Source: Streptosporangium album (GTDB taxonomy: Bacteria; Actinomycetota; Actinomycetes; Streptosporangiales; Streptosporangiaceae). Taken from it: a stretch of DNA of 64,000 nucleotides. The stretch covers positions 3,534,001 to 3,598,000 of the forward strand of contig NZ_JACHJU010000001.1 of the NCBI RefSeq assembly GCF_014203795.1, written 5' to 3'. This document shows positions 34,797 to 43,200 of the stretch, in pieces. Below the pieces are notes generated by a model. That model was not told where the DNA came from and did no database searches. It was given only the letters and a program-made list of their open reading frames with translations. The translations under genes were made by a program, and so were the position numbers. Position 1 is the stretch's first letter. The number at the start of each line of letters is the position of its first letter.

Positions 34797-37700
34797 TCAC
34801 CGGACACGGGCGGCACCCTCCAGCAGGATGGCGTCGGCTTCGGCCTGGACTGCGTTCAGGTCGTCGGCGATCTCAGCGCCCGCGACCGCGTCGGGCAGCG
34901 CGTCCTCCATGCGCCGCAGCGGCCGGTACCAGAGCCCCAGCGCGCCCCAGATCGCCAGTAGCGCGCCGCAGACGACCAGCAGCAGCCCGACGCCGCGCCC
35001 CGGCCCCACCCCGACGACGTCGCCGACGACCGTGTCCGCGAGAACGCCGCCCGGGACGAGCAGCGGGCCGAAGACGTCGTCGGCCAGCGCCGGCGCGGTG
35101 AGGAACGCCAGCGGCGTCATCGACACCGCCAGCATCTGGTTGGTGGCCAGCACCCGGCCCTGCAGCTCCAGGCCGACCTTGAGCTGGATGATTGAGAGCC
35201 AGTGCGCGTTCAGCACGCTGAGGGACGCCCACGACAGCAGTCCGCCGAAGGCCACCAGCGGCAGCGAGGGCCGCAGCCCGACCAGCAGCACCCCGGCACC
35301 GAGCCCGATCACGAAGCCGACCATGCCGACCGCGCGCCGCTCGGTACCGCCCCAGAACACCATGACCAGGGAGCCGAGGACCGCGCCCAGGCCCTGCATC
35401 GCGGTCACCGTGCCCACGCCCGCGACGTCGCTGAACGACAGCACCGCGGGGACGGTCACGGCCATGGCGAGCATGTTCAGGTAGTTCTGCACGACGAAGA
35501 ACCCGATCATGATCATCAGGGGGCGGCGCCGGACGAGGAAGCGCCAGCCGCCGACGATGGCCTGCCCGAAGGACTCCTCCAGACGGTAGAACAGCCGCTC
35601 GGGGAAGCGGACCAGCAGCAGCGTGCCGAGCCCGGCGAGGAACGTGATGACGTCCACGGCCACCACGCCGTGCAGCCCGACCAGTGAGATGAGCGCGGCG
35701 CCGCCCAGCGGGCCGACGAGCATGCCCAGGCCGGTGCCGAGGTTCGCCAGCGCGTTGGCCTGCATGAGGTACGGCTTGGGCACCAGTTGCGCCACCGCCG
35801 CCAGGTAGGCGGGCCGGTGGAAGGCCGACACCAGCGACAGCAGCCCGGCGATGACGCCGACCTGCCATACCTCCAGCCGTCCCAGCCACAGCAGGATCAC
35901 CAGGGCCGCGGTGGCCGCGGCGGAGACGCCGTCGCACACCAGCATGATCCGCCGCCGGTCCACCCGGTCGGCGAGCGCGCCGCCCAGCGGCGCCGCCAGC
36001 AGCGACGGCAGCAGGGCGAGCATGGTGACCAGGGCGTAGTCCAGCACCCGGCCGCTTTCCCGGTAGGCCCATACGCCCAGCGCGAAGGAGGTCAGTGCGG
36101 CGCCGAGCAGCGACATGGTCTGCCCGGCCGCGACGGTGTAGAAGCGGCGCAGGTCCCGGCGGGCGCTCCCGCCCGCCACCCCGACCTCCCCGACCTCCCC
36201 GACCTCCCCGACCGGCTCGGGCAGGTCGCCGCCGGCCCAGCGGTCCAGGCGCTCGGAGATCAGCCGGGCCAGGGTCTCGGCCTGGTGCTTGAGGAAGTAG
36301 TGGCCGGCCCGGGGGATCGTGGCCAGCTCCACGCGGTCGGCGAACGCCCCCCACTCGCGGTAGCGCTCCCGGTAGAGCTCGGTCGCGCGGTCCCGCTCGC
36401 CGATCACGCACAGCAGCGGCGCCTTGAGCCTGCGCTCCGGGGAGGCGGAGTCGAGGTGGCGGCTGAACCAGGCCTGCGCCTCCTCGACGTCGTGCCTCAG
36501 GCCGCGCAGCATGGTCCCGGTGTCGCCGAAGTCCTCGTCCAAGGCGCCCAGCGTGCGCAGGAAGTCGCGCTGGGTGCGGTCGGAGGACCAGCGGTGGGCG
36601 GGGAACCTCCGATTCCACCAGGCCGACAGCCGTCCGGGCAGCCGCGCGTCGGGGAAGCTGCCGCCGATGAAGACGCCGGCGACCGGTGTCCCGGACGCCT
36701 CCAGCCGCAGCGCCAGCTCGGTCGCGGCGGCCGAGCCGACGCAGTGGCCGTACAGCACGATCGGGCCGGCGGCGCCGGTCAGTTCGGCGGCGATCCGGTC
36801 GATCAGCTCCGGCATCGGCAGCGTGGCCTCGTCGGGGCGGGCCGGGTCGTGCCCGGGCAGCTCGACGGCGAGCACCGCCGTGCCGGGGGAGGTGCGGGCC
36901 AGCTCGGCGGCGAGTGGCCGGTAGGCGGCGGCCGAGCCGCCGCCGTAGGGCAGGCAGACGAGGGTACGGCTCGCCGCACGCGGACCGCCCAGGCGGTGCA
37001 GCAGCCCGGCCGGGGCCTCGGCGCCGCCGTCGAGGTGGGCGGCCAGCTCGCGGACGGTGGGCCGGGTGAACAGATCGATCACCCGCAGCGCCGGGTCGAT
37101 CTCCCGGACCGCCCGCACCGCGCGGAAGGAGTCGCCGCCGAGGGCGAAGAAGTCGTCGTCGGCGCCGACATCCGTCACGCCCAGGATGCCCGCCCACACC
37201 GCCGCGATCCGCAGCTCGGCCGGCGTGCTCGGCGCGGCCCGCTCTCCGGCGGGCGCCGCCTCGGGGATCGGCAGGCGGGCCCGGTCGATCTTGCCCAGCG
37301 GGGTGAGCGGCAGGTCGTCGAGGAGGGCGATCGCGGACGGGACCATGTAGTCGGGCAGCCGTTCGCGCATCCCCGCCCGGACCGCGGCGAGATCCACGGA
37401 CGCGGGCGCGATCCAGGCGGCCAGCCGCCGGGTGCGCCCCTCGCCGACCGGCAGCACCGCGGCCTCCCGGACCCCGGGCTGCTCCTGCAGGGCGGCCTTC
37501 ACCTCGCCCAGCTCCACCCGGAATCCCCTGATCTTGACCTGGTCGTCGACCCGGCCGAGGAACTCCACGAGCCCGGCGGAGTTGAGCCGGACCCGGTCTC
37601 CGGTGCGGTAGCAGCGGGCGGTTCCGTTCACCGGGTCGGGGACGAACCGCTCGGCGGTCAGGTCGGGGCGGTTCAGGTAGCCGCGGGCCAGGCTGGGACC

Positions 37701-40145
37701 GGCCACCCACAGCTCGCCCGGCACCCCGGCGGGCAGCGGGCGACCCGCGGGGTCGACGATGTGGCACTCGACGTCGGCCAGCGGGCGGCCCAGCGGGACC
37801 GATCCCGAGCCCGTCGGCGAGTCGGGCACCCGGCCGCCGAGCACCGAGACCGTCGTCTCCGTCGGCCCGCAGTGGATCTGCACCTCCAGGTCGGGGCGGG
37901 CCGCGCGGATGCGCTCGGCCAGCTCCCACGACGTCGCCTCACCGGCGAGGATCAGCAGCCGGCGCGGCAGCATCTGGGCCAGGTCGCCGTGGGCGGCCAG
38001 CAGCTCCAGATGGCTGGGCACCATCTTGACCACGTCGACGCGGTGCGCCGAGAGGTAGGCGGCGTACGCCTCCGGGTCGGTGGCGGTCTCCTGGTCCACG
38101 AGGTGGACCGCTGCCCCCTGGAAGAGCGGGCCGTACAGGCAGGTCAGCACCAGGTCGGCGGCGATCGTGGAGACCACGCCGTAGGACTCGCAGCCCTCGG
38201 GCACCAGCTCGGCCAGGCCGTGCAGGTAGTGCAGCGCCGACCGGTGCTCGATCGCGACGCCCTTGGGCCGGCCGGTGGAACCGGACGTGAAGATCACATG
38301 CAGCAGGTGGCCGGGGGTGACGTCGACCTCCACGGGCCCGTCGGATCCGGCAGCCAGCAGGTCGGACAGGACCAGCGCGCCGGGGACCCGGCCGGCGTAC
38401 TCGCGGTCGGCCAGCACGACACGCGCGCCGGCCGTCTCCAGGATGTAGGCGAGGCGGTCGTCGGGGTAGGTGGGATCCATCGGCATATAGGCGCCGCCCG
38501 CCCGCAGCACGCCGAGGAGCGCGGGGACCAGCCATCTGTGCCGGTCGATGAGTATGCCGACCGGCTCGTCCGGCCGTACCCCGGCCGCGACCAGGTGGCG
38601 GGCCAGGCGGTCGGCCAGCCGGTCCACCTCGCCGTAGGTGAGCGATCCCGCGGCGTCCACCGCGGCGGTCGCCTCCGGCGTGTGCCGTGCCCGGTCGCCG
38701 ACCACCTCGTGCAGCGGCCGGGTCAGGTCCATCCGTATCCGCGCGCCCGCGACGGCGGGCCCGGTCACCGGCTCCAGCGGCACGGCCGCCGCGGGCGCGT
38801 CCAGGTCGGCGAGCATGCCCTCCAGCAGGTTCAGGTACCAGCTGGTCATGCGCCGCGCGGTCGGCTCGTCGAACAGGTCGGTGCGGTAGGCGAGCTCGCC
38901 GTCGTACTCCTCGCCCTCGTTGACGAAGGCGAGGTTGAGATCGTACTTGGTGGTGCGCAGCGAGGCCTGCGCGGGCTCCGCGGTCAGGCTGGGGAAGTCC
39001 AGCGCCCGGGGCGGGTCGTCGAGCACGTTGAGCAGCACCTGGAAGATCGGCGTGGTGGCGAGGCTGCGCTCGGGGTGCAGGTGCTCCACGATCCGCTCGA
39101 AGGGCACGTCACGGTGGGTGAGAGCGTCCAGCACGGCGTCCTTGGTCCGGGCCAGCAGCTCGCGGCCGGTCGGCTCGCCGGACCTGTCGCCGCGCAGGAC
39201 GAGCGTGTTGACGAAGCAGCCGAGCATGCGCGCGGTGTCGGGATGGAGCCGGCCCGCCTCGGGCACGCCGACCGGCACGTCGTCGGTGCCGGAGATCCGG
39301 CCCAGCAGCTCCTGCCAGGCGGCCAATAGCACCATGAACGGCGTGCAGCCGGTCTCGGCGGCGACCTCGCGGATCCTGGCGGTCAGCGCGGGCGCCAGCC
39401 GTACCGGGACGGTGGCGCCCGACCAGTCGGCGACCGACGGCCGGGGCCGGTCCACCGGCAGGTCCAGGACCGGTTCGAGCCCGGCCAGCCGTCCGGTCCA
39501 CCAGGCGAGGTCGCCCTCCGGCCGCCCGGCCAGCCACGCCGCGTAGTCGGCGTACTGCACCTGCGGCGGCGCGGGCGGCTCGGCCAAGCCGAGCCGCGCC
39601 GCGTACAGGGCGGCGAGCTCGGCCAGCGCCAGGTTCCGTGACCAGGCGTCGAAGGCGATGTGGTGCACGGTCAGCGCCAGGACGTGCTCGTCGGAGCCGG
39701 TGAGGCGGAGCAGCAGGGCGCGGGTGGGCGGCTCGGCGTCCAGCGCGAACGGGCGGGCCAGCTCCTGCTGCAGCCGCGCCTCCAGCAGGTCGTGGTCGTC
39801 GAGGTCCTCGACCGTGATCGGGACCCGGCCGGCGTCGACCGGGACGGCGCCCTCGTCGGTGACCAGGCTGCGCAACACCTCGTGCCGGTCCGCGAGGTCG
39901 CGCACGGCGCCCAGCAGCGCGGCGGTGTCCAGCGGGCCGCGCAGCCGTACGGCGGCGGGCACGTTGTAGGCGGCCAGGTCGTCGAGCTGGGCGAGGAACC
40001 ACAGCCGGGCCTGGGCGGGGGACAGGGGAGCGGAGCCGCCGGTCGCCTCCCTGGCGGGGATCGCCGGGGCGGCCTGGGCGGCGGCGCGGCGCGCGGCCGA
40101 CAGCCGGGCCGCGAGGGCGCTCCGTCGCTCGTCGCTGACGGTCAT
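34797..40145 (-). CDS. Non-ribosomal peptide synthetase fused to an MFS exporter (C-A-T-TE-MFS)
   Basis: The 1,782-residue protein starts at ATG 40145 after AGAGGAGG; the longer start at 40250 overlaps the upstream gene. Domains: condensation (about 38-465; HHIAFDA at 161-167, catalytic His162, last Gly of HHxxxDG changed to Ala); adenylation (475-960; IFTSGSTGRPKG, and a non-standard VVSTIAADLVLT specificity loop); carrier (975-1040; Ser1006 in LGGDSF); thioesterase (1055-1300; GHCVG with Cys1135 in place of Ser, Asp1252, His1282); a GEV-repeat linker (1303-1330); and a 12-helix EntS-like MFS exporter (1333-1740; motif A ALADRVDRRR). It probably adds the last residue, releases the peptide and pumps it out. 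Second gene of the operon, 64 bp after its partner. Confidence 0.93.
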   Translation of the reverse strand: MTVSDERRSALAARLSAARRAAAQAAPAIPAREATGGSAPLSPAQARLWFLAQLDDLAAYNVPAAVRLRGPLDTAALLGAVRDLADRHEVLRSLVTDEGAVPVDAGRVPITVEDLDDHDLLEARLQQELARPFALDAEPPTRALLLRLTGSDEHVLALTVHHIAFDAWSRNLALAELAALYAARLGLAEPPAPPQVQYADYAAWLAGRPEGDLAWWTGRLAGLEPVLDLPVDRPRPSVADWSGATVPVRLAPALTARIREVAAETGCTPFMVLLAAWQELLGRISGTDDVPVGVPEAGRLHPDTARMLGCFVNTLVLRGDRSGEPTGRELLARTKDAVLDALTHRDVPFERIVEHLHPERSLATTPIFQVLLNVLDDPPRALDFPSLTAEPAQASLRTTKYDLNLAFVNEGEEYDGELAYRTDLFDEPTARRMTSWYLNLLEGMLADLDAPAAAVPLEPVTGPAVAGARIRMDLTRPLHEVVGDRARHTPEATAAVDAAGSLTYGEVDRLADRLARHLVAAGVRPDEPVGILIDRHRWLVPALLGVLRAGGAYMPMDPTYPDDRLAYILETAGARVVLADREYAGRVPGALVLSDLLAAGSDGPVEVDVTPGHLLHVIFTSGSTGRPKGVAIEHRSALHYLHGLAELVPEGCESYGVVSTIAADLVLTCLYGPLFQGAAVHLVDQETATDPEAYAAYLSAHRVDVVKMVPSHLELLAAHGDLAQMLPRRLLILAGEATSWELAERIRAARPDLEVQIHCGPTETTVSVLGGRVPDSPTGSGSVPLGRPLADVECHIVDPAGRPLPAGVPGELWVAGPSLARGYLNRPDLTAERFVPDPVNGTARCYRTGDRVRLNSAGLVEFLGRVDDQVKIRGFRVELGEVKAALQEQPGVREAAVLPVGEGRTRRLAAWIAPASVDLAAVRAGMRERLPDYMVPSAIALLDDLPLTPLGKIDRARLPIPEAAPAGERAAPSTPAELRIAAVWAGILGVTDVGADDDFFALGGDSFRAVRAVREIDPALRVIDLFTRPTVRELAAHLDGGAEAPAGLLHRLGGPRAASRTLVCLPYGGGSAAAYRPLAAELARTSPGTAVLAVELPGHDPARPDEATLPMPELIDRIAAELTGAAGPIVLYGHCVGSAAATELALRLEASGTPVAGVFIGGSFPDARLPGRLSAWWNRRFPAHRWSSDRTQRDFLRTLGALDEDFGDTGTMLRGLRHDVEEAQAWFSRHLDSASPERRLKAPLLCVIGERDRATELYRERYREWGAFADRVELATIPRAGHYFLKHQAETLARLISERLDRWAGGDLPEPVGEVGEVGEVGVAGGSARRDLRRFYTVAAGQTMSLLGAALTSFALGVWAYRESGRVLDYALVTMLALLPSLLAAPLGGALADRVDRRRIMLVCDGVSAAATAALVILLWLGRLEVWQVGVIAGLLSLVSAFHRPAYLAAVAQLVPKPYLMQANALANLGTGLGMLVGPLGGAALISLVGLHGVVAVDVITFLAGLGTLLLVRFPERLFYRLEESFGQAIVGGWRFLVRRRPLMIMIGFFVVQNYLNMLAMAVTVPAVLSFSDVAGVGTVTAMQGLGAVLGSLVMVFWGGTERRAVGMVGFVIGLGAGVLLVGLRPSLPLVAFGGLLSWASLSVLNAHWLSIIQLKVGLELQGRVLATNQMLAVSMTPLAFLTAPALADDVFGPLLVPGGVLADTVVGDVVGVGPGRGVGLLLVVCGALLAIWGALGLWYRPLRRMEDALPDAVAGAEIADDLNAVQAEADAILLEGAARVR

Positions 40146-40209
40146 GAGACCTCCTCTGCCGGCCTCATGGCCGAGGCACCGTTTCCGTTGACGACCTCGA
40201 CAGGCCCGG

Positions 40210-43200
40210 TCATGCCCCCGCCTCCAGGTCGGCCAGCAGCAGGGACTCAAGCCGCGCGGCGTAGTCGGCCAGCGTCCGCCGTTCGAACAGCAGGCGCACG
40301 GGCACCCGCAGGTCCAGGGCGTCGCTCAGCCGGGCCGCCACGAGGGCGGCGGTCGCGGAGTGACCGCCGAGGGCGAAGAAGTCGTCGTGCGCGCCGAGGT
40401 CGGAGCGGTCCAGCACGGCGGCCCACATCTCGGCGACCAGCAGTTCGGCCTCGGTGCTCGGCGGCACCCGCGGGGCTTCACTGCCGGGTTCGGGCAGAGC
40501 GGTGCGGTCCACCTTGCCGGAGGCCGTGACGGGCAGGGCGTCCAGGAGCACCCAGCGGCGGGGAACCATGTAGTCGGGGAGCCGGGAGCTCAGGCGCCGC
40601 TCCAGCTCGCCGGTGTCGGTCCCCGGTGGCGCGGCGAGGTAGCCGACCAGGTGGTCGCCGCCGTACACGGTCACGGCCGCGTCGGCGACGCTCTCGCGGA
40701 GCACGGTCTCGATCTCGCCCAGCTCGACCCGGTGGCCGCGGACCTTCACCTGCTGATCCCGGCGGCCGAGGAAGTCGAGCGTGCCGTCGGGCCGCCAGCG
40801 GGCCAGGTCACCGGTACGGTAGCGGCGCCCGCCCAGCGGGTCCTCGGTGAAGGCCGCGGCGGTCAGCTCCGGCCGGCCCCGGTAGCCCCTGGCCACGCCG
40901 GCGCCGCCGATCCACAGCTCGCCGGGTGTTCCGGCAGGCCGCATGCGGCCCGCCCGATCGAGCACGTAGGCCCGCTCCCCGGCCAACGGCGTGCCGATCG
41001 ACACCTGGTCATCGGCCGGGGCCGTGACCTGGATCATGGTGGAGTAGATCGTGGTCTCGGTGGGGCCGTAGGCGTTCCACAGCTCGGCGACCCGCTCCAG
41101 CAGGTCACCGGCGAGGGCGGGGTCGAGCACCTCGCCGATGCCGACCACGCGCACGTCCCCGCCACGCCAGCCGGAGGCGGCCAGCATGCGCAGCGTCGTC
41201 GGGGTCGCGGTCATCAGCGTGACCCCCGCCTTCTCGATCCGCCGCGCGACGGCCCGCCCGTCAAGCGCGTCGTCACGGCCCAGCAGCTCCAGCCGCAGGC
41301 CGTGGCACAGGCTCACCCACAGGTCGAAGCCGAACACGTCGAACGAGAACGGCGTCAGGCCGAGCATCACGTCGTCGGGCCTGATCCCCGGGGCGATCGT
41401 CATCGAGGCGACGAACGCGGCGAGGTTGGCGTGGGTGACCTCGACGCCCTTAGGCCTGCCGGTGGAGCCGGAGGTGTAGAGGACGTAGGCGAGGTCGCCG
41501 GGTGCCACCTGTGCGAGGTCGTTGGCCTGTACGGCTTCCGCCGAGGACAACTCGGCCAGGTCGATGACGGTACCGCCCAGCTTCCCGGCCACCGCCAGCC
41601 CCTCGCCCGCCGCGATGATCACCTTGGTGCCGGAGTCGTCGACCTGGTGGCGGAGCCGCTGGAGCGGGTGGCCGGGGTCGAGCGGGACGTAGGCGGCACC
41701 GGCGAGCAGCACGCCCAGCAGTGCCGCGGGGAGGTATCGGTCGCGGGGCAGGCACACACCCACGCAGGCACCCGCGGCCGTCGGACCGAGCACCGCGGCC
41801 ACCCGTCGCGACCAGCCGGCCAACTCTCCGTAGGTCAGGACACCGCCGGTGTCGACGACCGCCGGGGCGTGCGGGCGCCGTACGGCCTGCTCCAGCACCG
41901 CCTCCGCCACGGTCCGCGGCGCGTCGGCGGGCAGCGGCACACCGGTTCCTGCGGCCAGCAGTGCCGCCCGCTCCTCGGCGCCGACCACCTCGAACGCCGA
42001 CAGCGGCCGGTCGGGGTAAGCCAGCGCGTCCACCAGCAAGCGGACCAGACGGTCGGCGAGGATCTCGGCCCCGGCCCGGTCCAGGTACTCCACGTCGTAC
42101 TCGACCTGGAGCTCGGACCCGGTCGCTGTGGCGTTGACGTAGACGATCAGCGGCGCCTGGGCGCTGCCCGCGTCCAGCTCGCCGATCAGGTCCACGCCCA
42201 CGCCCTCGCGCTCCAGTGAGAGGGGGACCTCCGATGGCTGGATCGAGAGCGTGACAGGCGTCAGCACCGCGCCGGGCGGGCGTTCGACGCGGCCGGCCTC
42301 GGACCGTTCCCGCGCGGGCAGCGCGCGGTGGTCCATCGCGCGGGCGGTCACGGCTCCCGCGTGCCGTACGGCCGCGCGCAGCGACAGCCCGTCCTCCAGG
42401 CGCAGCCGTACCGGCACCACATCGACCAGCAGGCCGACCACGGCCTCCAGGCCGGGGTCGGCGCGATCGGCCACGGCGGCGCCGAGGACGACGTCCCGCC
42501 GGTCGGTCAGCCCGGCGATCAGCATGCCGAGCACGGTCAGGTAGACGGCGAACGGGGTGGCGCCGCAGTCGGCCGTGAGCTCGCCGACCCGCGCGGTCGT
42601 CGCCGGGTCGATCCGGCGCACCAGGCGCTCGCCGCGCAGGCGGCTGGGACGGCCGCCCGGGTGGGGCAGCAGCTCGTACGGCGGGACCGCCCCGGCGAGT
42701 TCCTCGGCCCAGAAGGCCCGCAACGCCTCGGTGTCCAGAACCGTCGCCTGCTCGCGCAGCGCGACGTCGCCGATCTGGAGCGGCGGCTCCGGCTCCGGGA
42801 CACCGCCGGGGTGGGTGAGCCCGTCGAGGAGCTCCTGCATGACGACCCCCAGCGACCAGCCGTCGAACGCGGTGTGGTCGGTGAGGAGCACCAGTTCCGC
42901 GCTGTCCGGCCCCGACCACAACAGGGTGGCCCGCAGCAGCGGCGACTCCCGGGAGATGTCGAAGTCATGGGTGACCGCGGTCCGCCGCAGCTCGTCGGCC
43001 TCCTCCGCCGAAGCCGGGCGGTGCTCGTCCAGTGGCACCGGCACCGGCGGCCTGACCTCGGCGGTCACGCCGCCCACGACAACGGCGCGCAGCGCCTCAT
43101 GGCGGCGCACGATCGCGTCCAACGCGGCCCGCAGCGGCTCCGCCGAGGTGAGGCCGCGCAGCCCGAGCCGGAAGGCGATGACGGTGGCGCCGGGGTTGTG

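Noticed and set aside
33598..35484. One 628-codon plus frame spanning IS3, a transposase fragment and the NRPS 3' end
   Set aside because: Only its central part (34106-34683) resembles a protein. The rest is antisense to IS3 orfA/orfB and to the NRPS/MFS gene.
35787..39329. A 1,180-codon open frame on the plus strand, antisense to the second NRPS gene
   Set aside because: It is a shadow of high third-position GC on the other strand. Its peptide is His/Arg/Gly/Val low complexity with no motif, while the minus strand encodes full NRPS and MFS domains.
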